Assembly (NCBI GenBank): GCA_033782935.1
Contig: JAWQEG010000710.1
Span: 2,480,001 to 2,544,000, forward strand
Reading direction: 5' to 3'
Length of the DNA stretch: 64,000 nucleotides
Source of the DNA: Petrolisthes cinctipes
Lineage: Eukaryota > Arthropoda > Malacostraca > Decapoda > Porcellanidae
The notes under the pieces were generated by a model. The model saw nothing but the letters and a program-made list of their open reading frames with translations, made no database searches and had not been told where the DNA came from. The translations under genes and the position numbers were made by a program. This document shows, piece after piece, positions 12,250 to 24,808 of this stretch (positions are counted from its first letter, which is position 1; each line of letters opens with the position of its first letter).

Positions 12250-14819
12250 GTAGGCATGTACAGATCGCTTCTGGAACCCAAAAATATCGAACTTTCGGGT
12301 GTTTTGAGGTTGAATTTGAGATATAAACGAGTGCGGAAGATGCATACACATATTGACTTTGGGCACCTAAAATATCGATTTTCAGCATGTTTTGGGACTG
12401 TATCTGAGTAGGCATGTACAGATCGCTTCTGGGACCCCAAAATATCGAATTTTCGGGTGTTTGGAGCCAGAATTTGAGATATATGCAGGTACAGAAGATG
12501 CATGCACATATCGACGTTTGGGCACCTAAAGATCGATTTTCAGTATGTTTTGGGCCTGTATTCTGAAAGTACTCTAACACGGAGTAGGCATGTATAGATC
12601 GCTTCTTGGACCCAAAAATATCGATCTTTCGGGTGTTTTGGGCCTGAATTTGGGATATAAACGGGTGCAGAAGATGCATACACATATTAACTTTGGTCAC
12701 CTAAAATATCGATTTGCAGCATGTTTTGAGCCTATATTTTGAAAACATTCTAGCACTGAGTAGGCATGTACAGATCGCTTCTGGGACCCAAAAATATCGA
12801 ATTTTCGGGTGTTTTGAGGTTGAATTTGGGACAAAAACGTGTGCATAAGATGCATACACATATTATCTTTGGGCACCTAAAATATCTATTTTATCATGTT
12901 TTGTGCCTGTATCTTAAAAGGCATGTACAGATCGCTTCTGGGACCCCAAAATATCGAATTTTCGGGTTCGGAGCCTGAATTTGAGATATTAACGGGTACA
13001 AAAGATGCATGCACAATTCGACTTTTGGGCACCTAAAATATCGATTTTCAGTATGTTTTGGGCCTGTATTTTGAAAATACTCTAATAACGGAGTAGGCAT
13101 GTACAGATCGCTTCTGGGACCCCAAAATATCGAATTTTCGGGTGTTTTGGGCTTGAATTTGAGATATCGACTTTGGTCACCTAAAATATCGATTTTTAGC
13201 ATGTTTTGGGCCTATAATTTGAAAATATTCTAGCACTGAGTAGGCATGTACAGATCGCTTCTGGGACCCCAAAATATCGAATTTTCGGGTGTTTTGAGCC
13301 TTAATTTGAGATATAAACGGGTACATAAAATGCATGCACATATTGACTTTGGGCACCTAAAATATCGATTTTCAGCATGTTTTGGGCCTGTATTTTGAAA
13401 ATACTCTAACACGGAGTAGGCATGTACAGAGTGCTTCTGGGACCGAAAAATATCGAATTTTAGGGTGTTTAGAGCCTGAATTTGAGATATAAACAAGTAC
13501 TGAAGATGCATGCACATATCGACTTTTGGGCACCTAAAATATCGATTTTGAGCATGTTTTGGGTCTGTATCTTGAAAACACTCTAACTAGGAGTAGCCAT
13601 GTACAGATCGCTTCAATGACCAAAGATTACCGAATTTTCGGGTGTTTTGAGCCTGAATTTGAGATATAAACGGGTACAGAAGATGCATGCACATATCGAC
13701 TTTGGGCACTTAAAATATCTATTTTCAGCATGTTTTGAGCCTATATTTTAAAAACATTCTAGCACTGAGTAAGCATGTACAGATCGCTTCTGGGACCCAA
13801 AAATATCGAATTTTCGGGTGTTTTGAGGTTGAATTTTGGATATAAACGGGTGCAGAAAGATGCATCCACATATTGACTTTGGGCACCTAAAATATCGATT
13901 TTCAGTATGTTTTGGGCCTGTATTTTGAAAATACTCTAACACGGAGTAGGCATGTACAGATGGCTTCTGGGACCCTAAAATATCAAATTTTCGGGTGTTT
14001 TGAGGTTGAATTTGAGATATAAACGAGTGAAGAAAATGCATACACATATTGACTTTGGGCACCTAAAATATCGATTTTCAGCATGTTTTGGGCCTGTATC
14101 TGAGTAGGCATGTACAGATCGTTTCTGGGACCCCAAAATATTGAATTTTCGGGTGTTTGGAGCCTGAATTTGAGATATAAACGGGTATAGAAGATGCATC
14201 CAAATATCGACTTTTGGGCACCTAAAAGATCGATTTTCAGTATGTTTTGGGACTGTATTTTGAAAATACTCTAACACGAAGTAGGCATGTACAGATCGGT
14301 TCTTGGACCCCGAAATATCGAATTTTCGGGTGTTTGGAGCCTGAATTTAAGATATATGCGGGTACAGAAGATGCATGCACATATCGACTTTTGTGCACCT
14401 AAAAGATTGTTTTTTAGTATGTTTTGGGCCTGTATTTTGAAAATACTCTAACACGAAGTAGGCATGTACAGATCGCTTGTGGGACCCAAAAATATCGAAT
14501 TTTCGGGTGTTTTGGGCCTGAATTTGGGATATAAACGGGTGCAGAAGATGCATCCACATATCGACTTTTGTGCACCTAAAAGATCGATTTTCAGTATGTT
14601 TTGGGCCTGTATATTGAAAATACTCTAACACGGAGTAGGCATGTGCAGATCGCTTCTGGGACCCCAAAATATCGAATTTTTGGGTGTTTTGGGCCTGAAT
14701 TTGAGATATCGACTTTGGGCACCTAAAATATCGATTTTTAGCATGTTTGGGCCTATATTTTGAAAATATTCTAGCACTAAGTAGGCATGTACAGATCACT
14801 TCTGGGACCCCAAAATATC
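12250..14819 (+). repeat. HOR1 short unit (S), second copy, merging into HOR2
   Basis: Equal to 5,342 to about 7,911 at an offset of 6,908, with rare changes (7,043 T versus 13,951 C). The match stops near 14,819, where this copy reads ATATCAATATTTCGGG against ATATCGAATTTTCGGG in the first S copy. From there the sequence follows HOR2. The monomers starting at 14,635 and 14,781 belong both to this S tail and to the first HOR2 unit. Confidence 0.9.
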
Positions 14820-14957
14820 AATATTTCGGGTGTTTTGAACCTGAATTTGAGATATAAACGGGTACAGAAGATGCATGCACATATCGACTTTTGGGCAACT
14901 AAAATATCGATTTTGAGCATGTTTTGGGTCTGTATCTTGAAAACATTCTAACTAGGA

Positions 14958-16459
14958 GTAGGTATGAACAGTTCGCTTCTGGGACCTCAAAATATCGAAT
15001 TTTCGGGTGTTTTGTTCCTGAATTTGAGATATCGACTTTGGGCACCTAAAATATCTATTTTTAGCATATTTTGGACCTATATTTTGAAAATATTCTAGCA
15101 CTAAGTAGGCATGTATAGATCACTTCTGGGACCCCAAAATATCGAATTTTCGTATATTTTGAGGCTAAATTTGAGATATAAACGGGTGCAGAAGATGCAT
15201 GCACATATTGACTTTTGGTCACCTAAAAGATCGGTTTTTTTAGTATGTTTTGGGCCTGAATTTTGAAAATACTCTAACACGGAGTAGGCATGTATAGATC
15301 GCTTCTGGTATCCAAAAATATCAAATTTTCGGGTGTTTTGGGCAAAAATTTGGGATATAAACGGGTGCAGAAGATGCATACACATATTGTATTTGGTCAC
15401 CTACAATATCGATTTTCAGCATGTTTTGAGCCTGTATTTTGAAAATACTCTAACACGGCGTAGGCAAGTACAGATCGCTTTTGGGGCCCCAAAATATCGA
15501 ATTTACGGGTGTTTGGAGCCTGAATTTGAGATATAAACGGGTACAGAAGATGCATCCACATTTCGACTTTTGGGCACCTAAAAGATCGATTTTCAGTATG
15601 TTTTGGGCCTGTATACTGAAAATATTCTAACACGGAGTAGGCATGAACAGATCGCTTCTGGGACCCCAAAATATCGAATTTTCGGGTGTTTTGGGCCTGA
15701 ATTTGAGATATCGACTTTGGGCACCTAAAATATCGATTGTTAGCATGTTTTGGGCCTATAATGTGAAAATATTCTAGCTCTAATTAGGCATGTACAGATC
15801 ACTTCTGGGACCCCAAAATATCGAATTTTCGGGTGTTTTGAGCCTGAATTTGAGATATAAACGGGTAGAGAAGATGCATGCACATATCGATTTTGGACAC
15901 TTAAAATATCGATTTTTAGCATGTTTTGAGGCTATATTTTGAAAACATTCTAGCACTGAGTAGTCATGTACAGATCGTTTCTGGGACCCAAAAATATCGA
16001 ATTTTCGGGTGTTTTGAGGTTGAATTTGGGATATAAACTGGTGCAGAAGATGCATACACATGTTGACTTTGTTCACCTAAAATATCAATTTTCAGCATGT
16101 TTTGGACTTGTATTTTGAAAATACTCTAACACGAAGTAGGCATGTACAGATCGCTTCTGGGACCTCAAAATATTGAATTTTCGGGTGTTTTGGGCATGTA
16201 TTTGAGATATTGTCTTTGGGCACCTAAAATATCGATTTTTAGCATGTTTTGGGCCTATATTTTGAAAATATTCTAGCACTGAGTAGGCATGTACAGATCG
16301 TTTCTGGGACCCCAAAATATCGAATTTTCGGGTGTTTTGAGCTTGAATTTGAGATATAAACGGGTACAGAAGATGCATGCACATATCGACTTTTGGGCAC
16401 CTAAAATATCGATTTTCAGTATGTTTTGGGTCTGTATCTTGAAAGCATTCTAACTAAGA
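14958..16459 (+). repeat. HOR2 internal sub-block 1, 1,502 bp, 9 monomers
   Basis: Monomers at 14,958, 15,105, 15,284, 15,460, 15,637, 15,784, 15,960, 16,136 and 16,283. It matches sub-block 2 monomer by monomer at an offset of 1,502 up to 15,460 and of 1,325 from 15,784 on. One 177-bp monomer (around 15,460-15,637) is present here and absent there. Shared signatures are TTTTCGTATATTTTGAGG in the second monomer and the GTAGTCATGTAC marker. Confidence 0.85.
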
Positions 16460-17784
16460 GTAGGCATGTACAGTTCGCTTCTGGGACCTCAAAATATCGA
16501 ATTTTCGGGTGTTTTGGGCCTGAATTTGAGATATCGACTTTGGGCACCTAAAATATCGATTTTTAGCATATTTTGGGCCTATATTTTGAAAATATTCTAG
16601 CACTAAGTAGGCATGTACAGATCATTTCTGGGACCCCAAAATATCGAATTTTCGTATATTTTGAGGCTGAATTTGAGATATAAACGGGTACAGAAGATGC
16701 ATGCACATATTGACTTTTGGTCACCTTAAAGATCGATTTTTTTATTATGTTTTGGGCCTGAATTTTGAAAATACTCTAACACGGAGTAGGCATGTACAGA
16801 TCGCTTTTGGGATCCAAAAATATCAAATTTTCGGTTGTTTTGGGACAGAATTTGGGATATAAACGGGTGCAGTAGATGCATACACATATTGACTTTGGTC
16901 ACCTAAAATATCGATTTTCAGTATGTTTTGGGCCTGTTTTTTGAAAATATTCTAACACGGAGTAGGCATGTACAGATCGCTTCTGGGACCCCAAAATATC
17001 GAATTTTCGGGTGTTTTGGGCCTGAATTTGATATATCGACTTTGGGCACCTAAAATATCGATTGTTAGCATGTTTTGGGCCTATAATGTGAAAATATTCT
17101 AGCTCTAATTAGGCATGTACATACCACTTCTGGGACCTCAAAATATCGAATTTTCGGGTATTTTGAGCCTGAATTTGAGATATAAACGGGTACAGAAGAT
17201 GCATGCACATATCGATTTTGGACACTTAAAATATCGATTTTTAGCATGTTTTGAGGCTATATTTTGAAAACATTCTAGCACTGAGTAGTCATGTACAGAT
17301 CGTTTCTGGGACCCAAAAATATCGAATTTTCGGGTGTTTTGAGGTTGAATTTGGGATATAAACGGGTGCAGAAGATGCATACACATGTTGACTTTGTTCA
17401 CCTAAAATATTAATTTTCAGCATGTTTTGGACTTGTATTTTGAAAATACTCTAACACGAAGTAGGCATGTACAGATCGCTTCTGGGACCCCAAAATATTG
17501 AATTTTCGGGTGTTTTGGGCATGTATTTGAGATATTGTCTTTGGGCACCTAAAATATCGATTTTTAGCATGTTTTGGGCCTATATTTTGAAAATATTCTA
17601 GCACTGAGTAGGCATGTACAGATCGTTTCTGGGACCCCAAAATATCGAATTTTCGGGTGTTTTGAGCTTGAATTTGAGATATAAACGGGTACAGAAGATG
17701 CATGCACATATCGACTTTTGGGCACCTAAAATATCGATTTTCAGTATGTTTTGGGCCTGTATTTTGAAAATACTCTAACACGGA
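16460..17784 (+). repeat. HOR2 internal sub-block 2, 1,325 bp, 8 monomers
   Basis: Diverged copy of sub-block 1 lacking one monomer. Monomers start at 16,460, 16,607, 16,786, 16,962, 17,109, 17,285, 17,461 and 17,608. The following stretch (17,785, 17,962, 18,109, 18,285) again resembles the 15,460-16,136 part of sub-block 1, so the 23-monomer unit grew by amplification of a smaller ancestral unit. Confidence 0.85.
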
Positions 17785-18461
17785 GTAGGCATTTACAGAT
17801 CGCTTCTGGGACCCAAAAATATCGAATTTTCGGGTGTTTTGGGCCTGAATTTGGGATATAAACGGGTATAGAAGATGCATCCACATTTCGACTTTTGGGC
17901 ACCTAAAAGATCGATTTTCAGTATGTTTTGGGCCTGTATATTGAAAATATTCTAACACGGAATAGGCATGTACAGATCGCTTCTGGGACCCCAAAATATC
18001 GAATTTTCGGGTGTTTTGGGCCTGAATTTGAGATATCGACTTTGGGCACCTAAAATATCGATTGTTAGCATGTTTTGGGCCTATAATTTGAAAATATTCT
18101 AGCTCTAATTAGGCATGTGCAGGTCACTTCTGGGACCCCAAAATATCGAATTTTCGGGTGTTTTGAGCCTGAATTTGAGATATAAACGGGTACAGAATAT
18201 GCATACACATATTGACTTTGGACACTTAAAATATCGATTTTCAGCATGTTTTGAGGCTATATTTTGAAAACATTCTAGCACTGAGTAAGCATGTACAGAT
18301 CGTTTCTGGGACCCAAAAATATCGAATTTTCGGGTGTTTTGAGGTTGAATTTGGGATATAAACGGGTGCAGAAGATGCATCCACATATCGACTTTTGTGC
18401 ACCTAAAAGATCGATTTTCAGTATGTTTTGGGCCTGTATATTGAAAATACTCTAACACGGA

Positions 18462-21400
18462 GTAGGCATGTGCAGATCGCTTCTGGGACCCCAAAATATC
18501 GAATTTTTGGGTGTTTTGGGCCTGAATTTGAGATATCGACTTTGGGCACCTAAAATATCGATTTTTAGCATGTTTGGGCCTATATTTTGAAAATATTCTA
18601 GCACTAAGTAGGCATGTACAGATCACTTCTGGGACCCCAAAATATCAATATTTCGGGTGTTTTGAACCTGAATTTGAGATATAAACGGGTACAGAAGATG
18701 CATGCACATATCGACTTTTGGGCAACTAAAATATCGATTTTGAGCATGTTTTGGGTCTGTATCTTGAAAACATTCTAACTAGGAGTAGGTATGTACAGTT
18801 CGCTTCTGGGACCTCAAAATATCGAATTTTCGGGTGTTTTGTTCCTGAATTTGAGATATCGACTTTGGGCACCTAAAATATCTATTTTTAGCATATTTTG
18901 GACCTATATTTTGAAAATATTCTAGCACTAAGTAGGCATGTATAGATCACTTCTGGGACCCCAAAATATCGAATTTTCGTATATTTTGAGGCTAAATTTG
19001 AGATATAAACGGGTGCAGAAGATGCATGCACATATTGACTTTTGGTCACCTAAAAGATCGGTTTTTTTAGTATGTTTTGGGCCTGAATTTTGAAAATACT
19101 CTAACACGGAGTAGGCATGTATAGATCGCTTCTGGTATCCAAAAATATCAAATTTTCGGGTGTTTTGGGCAAAAATTTGGGATATAAACGGGTGCAGAAG
19201 ATGCATACACATATTGTATTTGGTCACCTACAATATCGATTTTCAGCATGTTTTGAGCCTGTATTTTGAAAATACTCTAACACGGCGTAGGCAAGTACAG
19301 ATCGCTTTTGGGGCCCCAAAATATCGAATTTACGGGTGTTTGGAGCCTGAATTTGAGATATAAACGGGTACAGAAGATGCATCCACATTTCGACTTTTGG
19401 GCACCTAAAAGATCGATTTTCAGTATGTTTTGGGCCTGTATACTGAAAATATTCTAACACGGAGTAGGCATGAACAGATCGCTTCTGGGACCCCAAAATA
19501 TCGAATTTTCGGGTGTTTTGGGCCTGAATTTGAGATATCGACTTTGGGCACCTAAAATATCGATTGTTAGCATGTTTTGGGCCTATAATGTGAAAATATT
19601 CTAGCTCTAATTAGGCATGTACAGATCACTTCTGGGACCCCAAAATATCGAATTTTCGGGTGTTTTGAGCCTGAATTTGAGATATAAACGGGTAGAGAAG
19701 ATGCATGCACATATCGATTTTGGACACTTAAAATATCGATTTTTAGCATGTTTTGAGGCTATATTTTGAAAACATTCTAGCACTGAGTAGTCATGTACAG
19801 ATCGTTTCTGGGACCCAAAAATATCGAATTTTCGGGTGTTTTGAGGTTGAATTTGGGATATAAACGGGTGCAGAAGATGCATACACATGTTGACTTTGTT
19901 CACCTAAAATATCAATTTTCAGCATGTTTTGGACTTGTATTTTGAAAATACTCTAACACGAAGTAGGCATGTACAGATCGCTTCTGGGACCTCAAAATAT
20001 TGAATTTTCGGGTGTTTTGGGCATGTATTTGAGATATTGTCTTTGGGCACCTAAAATATCGATTTTTAGCATGTTTTGGGCCTATATTTGGAAAATATTC
20101 TAGCACTGAGTAGGCATGTACAGATCGTTTCTGGGACCCCAAAATATCGAATTTTCGGGTGTTTTGAGCTTGAATTTGAGATATAAACGGGTACAGAAGA
20201 TGCATGCACATATCGACTTTTGGGCACCTAAAATATCGATTTTCAGTATGTTTTGGGTCTGTATCTTGAAAGCATTCTAACTAAGAGTAGGCATGTACAG
20301 TTCGCTTCTGGGACCTCAAAATATCGAATTTTCGGGTGTTTTGGGCCTGAATTTGAGATATCGACTTTGGGCACCTAAAATATCGATTTTTAGCATATTT
20401 TGGGCCTATATTTTGAAAATATTCTAGCACTAAGTAGGCATGTACAGATCATTTCTGGGACCCCAAAATATCGAATTTTCGTATATTTTGAGGCTGAATT
20501 TGAGATATAAACGGGTACAGAAGATGCATGCACATATTGACTTTTGGTCACCTTAAAGATCGATTTTTTTATTATGTTTTGGGCCTGAATTTTGAAAATA
20601 CTCTAACACGGAGTAGGCATGTACAGATCGCTTTTGGGATCCAAAAATATCAAATTTTCGGTTGTTTTGGGACAGAATTTGGGATATAAACGGGTGCAGT
20701 AGATGCATACACATATTGACTTTGGTCACCTAAAATATCGATTTTCAGTATGTTTTGGGCCTGTTTTTTGAAAATATTCTAACACGGAGTAGGCATGTAC
20801 AGATCGCTTCTGGGACCCCAAAATATCGAATTTTCGGGTGTTTTGGGCCTGAATTTGATATATCGACTTTGGGCACCTAAAATATCGATTGTTAGCATGT
20901 TTTGGGCCTATAATGTGAAAATATTCTAGCTCTAATTAGGCATGTACATACCACTTCTGGGACCTCAAAATATCGAATTTTCGGGTATTTTGAGCCTGAA
21001 TTTGAGATATAAACGGGTACAGAAGATGCATGCACATATCGATTTTGGACACTTAAAATATCGATTTTTAGCATGTTTTGAGGCTATATTTTGAAAAATT
21101 CTAGCACTGAGTAGTCATGTACAGATCGTTTCTGGGACCCAAAAATATCGAATTTTCGGGTGTTTTGAGGTTGAATTTGGGATATAAACGGGTGCAGAAG
21201 ATGCATACACATGTTGACTTTGTTCACCTAAAATATTAATTTTCAGCATGTTTTGGACTTGTATTTTGAAAATACTCTAACACGAAGTAGGCATGTACAG
21301 ATCGCTTCTGGGACCCCAAAATATTGAATTTTCGGGTGTTTTGGGCATGTATTTGAGATATTGTCTTTGGGCACCTAAAATATCGATTTTTAGCATGTTT

Positions 21401-22200
21401 TGGGCCTATATTTTGAAAATATTCTAGCACTGAGTAGGCATGTACAGATCGTTTCTGGGACCCCAAAATATCGAATTTTCGGGTGTTTTGAGCTTGAATT
21501 TGAGATATAAACGGGTACAGAAGATGCATGCACATATCGACTTTTGGGCACCTAAAATATCGATTTTCAGTATGTTTTGGGCCTGTATTTTGAAAATACT
21601 CTAACACGGAGTAGGCATTTACAGATCGCTTCTGGGACCCAAAAATATCGAATTTTCGGGTGTTTTGGGCCTGAATTTGGGATATAAACGGGTATAGAAG
21701 ATGCATCCACATTTCGACTTTTGGGCACCTAAAAGATCGATTTTCAGTATGTTTTGGGCCTGTATATTGAAAATATTCTAACACGGAATAGGCATGTACA
21801 GATCGCTTCTGGGACCCCAAAATATCGAATTTTCGGGTGTTTTGGGCCTGAATTTGAGATATCGACTTTGGGCACCTAAAATATCGATTGTTAGCATGTT
21901 TTGGGCCTATAATTTGAAAATATTCTAGCTCTAATTAGGCATGTGCAGGTCACTTCTGGGACCCCAAAATATCGAATTTTCGGGTGTTTTGAGCCTGAAT
22001 TTGAGATATAAACGGGTACAGAATATGCATACACATATTGACTTTGGACACTTAAAATATCGATTTTCAGCATGTTTTGAGGCTATATTTTGAAAACATT
22101 CTAGCACTGAGTAAGCATGTACAGATCGTTTCTGGGACCCAAAAATATCGAATTTTCGGGTGTTTTGAGGTTGAATTTGGGATATAAACGGGTGCAGAAG
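18462..22200 (+). repeat. HOR2 unit, copy 2
   Basis: Equal to copy 1 at an offset of 3,827, becoming 3,826 after a 1-bp loss near 21,095 (GAAAAATTCTAG versus GAAAACATTCTAG). Few substitutions were noticed (for example 14,965 A versus 18,792 T; 16,036 T versus 19,863 G). The copy ends inside a hybrid monomer (22,111-22,287), where the sequence jumps two monomers ahead. Confidence 0.92.
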
Positions 22201-22203
22201 ATG
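22186..22203 (+). other. In-register deletion junction, 323 bp (2 monomers), HOR2
   Basis: Left of this point the sequence follows 18,285 onward (offset 3,826). Right of it the sequence follows 18,700 onward (offset 3,503). The loss of 323 bp equals the 177-bp and 146-bp monomers, and the junction lies in a conserved GGGT-CAGAAGATGCAT stretch, as expected of unequal recombination between homologous monomers. Confidence 0.85.
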
Positions 22204-23750
22204 CATGCACATATCGACTTTTGGGCAACTAAAATATCGATTTTGAGCATGTTTTGGGTCTGTATCTTGAAAACATTCTAACTAAGAGTAGGCATGTACA
22301 GTTCGCTTCTGGGACCTCAAAATATCGAATTTTCGGGTGTTTTGGGCCTGAATTTGAGATATCGACTTTCGGCACCTAAAATATCGATTTTTAGCATATT
22401 TTGGGCCTATATTTTGAAACTATTCTAGCACTAAGTAGGCATGTACAGATCATTTCTGGGACCCCAAAATATCGAATTTTCGTATATTTTGAGGCTGAAT
22501 TTGAGATATAAACGGGTACAGAAGATGCATGCACATATTGACTTTTGGTCACCTTAAAGATCATTTTTTTATTATGTTTTGGGCCTGAATTTAGAAAATA
22601 CTCTAACACGGAGTAGGCATGTACAGATCGCTTCTGGGATCCAAAAATATCAAATTTTCGGTTGTTTTGGGCCAGAATTTGGGATATAAACGGGTGCAGT
22701 AGATGCATACACATATTGACTTTGGTCACCTAAAATATCGATTTTCAGTATGTTTTGGGCCTGTATTTTGAAAATACTCTACCACGGAGTAGGCAAGTAC
22801 AGATCGCTTGTGGGACCCCAAAATATCGAATTTTCGGGTGTTTTGAGCCTGAATTTGAGATATAAACGGGTACAGAAGATGCATCCACATTTCGACTTTT
22901 GGGCACCTAAAAGATCGATTTTCAGTATGTTTTGGGCCTGTATACTGAAAATATTCTAACACGGAGTAGGCATGTACAGATCGCTTCTGGGACCCCAAAA
23001 TATCGAATTTTCGGGTGTTTTGGGCCTGAATTTGAGATATCGACTTTGGGCACCTAAAATATCGATTGTTAGCATGTTTTGGGCCTATAATGTGAAAATA
23101 TTCTAGCTCTAATTAGGCATGTACATACCACTTCTGGGACCTCAAAATATCGAATTTTCGGGTATTTTGAGCCTGAATTTGAGATATAAACGGGTACAGA
23201 AGATGCATGCACATATCGACTTTGGACACTTAAAATATCAATTTTTAGCATGTTTTTGAAGCTATATTTTGAAAACATTCTAGCACTGAGAAGGCATGTA
23301 CAGATCGTTTATGGGACCCAAAAATATCGAATTTTCGGGTGTTTTGAGGTTGAATTTGGGATATAAACGGGTGCAGAAGATGCATACACATGTTGACTTT
23401 GTTCACCTAAAATATCAATTTTCAGCATTTTTTGGGCTTGTATTTTTAAAAATACTCTAACACAAAGTAGGCATGTACAGATCGCTTCTGAGACCCCAAA
23501 ATATTGAATTTTCGGGTGTTTTGGGCCTGAATTTGAGATATTGTCTTTGGGCACCTAAAATATCGATTTTTAGCATGTTTTGGGCCTATATTTTGAAAAT
23601 ATTCTAGCACTGAGTAGGCATGTACAGATCGTTTCTGGGACCACAAAATAACGAATTTTCGGGGGTTTTGAGCTTGAATTTGAGATATAAACGGGTACAG
23701 AAAATGCATGCACATATCGACTTTTGGGCACCTAAAATATCGATTTTCAG
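22200..23750 (+). repeat. HOR2 unit, copy 3, partial and more diverged
   Basis: Starts after the jump at about 22,186-22,203 and follows the HOR2 monomer order from the third monomer, with markers at 22,288, 22,435, 22,613, 22,789, 22,966, 23,113, 23,290, 23,467 and 23,614. It mixes features of sub-blocks 1 and 2: AGGCAAGTACAG near 22,791 is sub-block 1-like and GTACATACCACTTCTGGG near 23,120 is sub-block 2-like. HOR2 identity fades near 23,750. Confidence 0.8.
22966..23112 (+). repeat. Representative short monomer, 147 bp (29-bp deletion in half A)
   Basis: This monomer runs GAATTTGAGATATCGACTTT, where a full-length one has GAGATAT, then 29 bp, then CGACTTT. The missing block runs from AAACGGGTAC to GCACATAT. 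Both edges of the lost block carry ATAT, so the deletion is flanked by a 4-bp direct repeat. The 146-149 bp class recurs throughout the window: 4 of 25 monomers in HOR1-L, 8 of 20 in HOR3 and about 21 of 67 in HOR4. Most members in the right half end in AAAATATTCTAGCAC. Confidence 0.93.
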
Positions 23751-23790
23751 TATGTTTTTAGGATATATTTTGAAAATATTCTAGCACTGA

Positions 23791-24429
23791 GTAGACATGT
23801 ACAGATTGCTTCTGGTACCCCAAAATATTGAATTTTCGGGTGTTTTGAGCCCGAATTTAAGATATAAACGGGTACATAAGATACATGCACATATTGACTT
23901 TTGGCATCTAAAATATCGATTTTCAGCATGTTTTGGGCCTGTATTTTGAAAATACTCTAACACGGAGTAGGCATGTACAGATCGCTTCTGGGACCCCAAA
24001 ATATCGACTTTTCGGGTGTTTTGGGACTGAATTTGAGATATCGACTTTTTGGCACCTAAAATGTCGATTTTTAGCATATTTTTAGCCTATATTTTGAAAA
24101 TATTCTAGCACTGAGTAGGCATGTACAGATTGCTTCTGGGACCCCAAAATATTGAATTTTCGGGTATTTTGAGCCTGAATTTAAGATATAAACGGGTACA
24201 GAAGAATATTGACTTTTGGCATCTAAAATATCGATTTTCAGCATGTTTTGGGCCTGTATTTTGAAAATACTCTAACACGGAGTAGGCATGTACAGATCGC
24301 TTCTGGAACCCCAAAATATCGACTTTTCGGGTGTTTTGGGACTGAATATGAGATATCGACTTTTTGGCACCTAAAATGTCGATTTTTAGCATATTTTTAG
24401 CCTATATTTTGAAAATATTCTAGCACTGA
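23791..24429 (+). repeat. Tandem dimer duplication (324 bp + 315 bp)
   Basis: Two consecutive long-plus-short dimers: 176 + 148 bp (23,791-24,114) and 167 + 148 bp (24,115-24,429). Each pairs an AGATTGCTTCTGG monomer with a short ATATCGACTTTTCGGG monomer. The second lacks 9 bp (TGCATGCAC-like) so that GAAGA joins ATATTGAC. Confidence 0.88.
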
Positions 24430-24808
24430 GTAGGCATGTACAGATTGCTACTGGAACCCCAAAATATCGAATTTTCGGGTGCTTTGAAACTTAATTTGAG
24501 ATATAAACGAGTATAGAAGATGCATACACATATTGACTTTGGGCACCAAAAATATCGATTTTCTGCATGTTTTGGGCCTGAATTTTGAAAATACTCTAAC
24601 ACGGAGTAGGCATGTACAGATCGCTTCTGGGACCCCAAAATATCAAATTTTCGGGTGTTTAGGGCCAGAATTTGAGATATTAACGGGTACAGAAGATGCT
24701 TGCACATATTGACTTTTGCGCACCTAAAAGATCGATTTTCAGTATGTTTTTGGCCTGTATTTTGAAAATACTCTAACACGGAGTAGGCATGTACAGATCG
24801 CTTCTGGG

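Larger units (their letters stand above)
14635..18461 (+). repeat. HOR2 unit, copy 1, 3,827 bp, 23 monomers
   Basis: The period was counted between GTAGGCATGTGCAG at 14,635 and 18,462. Monomer lengths are 146, 177, 147, 179, 176, 177, 147, 176, 176, 147, 177, 147, 179, 176, 147, 176, 176, 147, 177, 177, 147, 176 and 177. The unit contains related sub-blocks (14,958-16,459, 16,460-17,784 and 17,785 to about 18,461). Marker variants include GGTATGAACAG at 14,961 and the TTAGGCATG forms at 15,784, 17,109 and 18,109. Confidence 0.92.
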
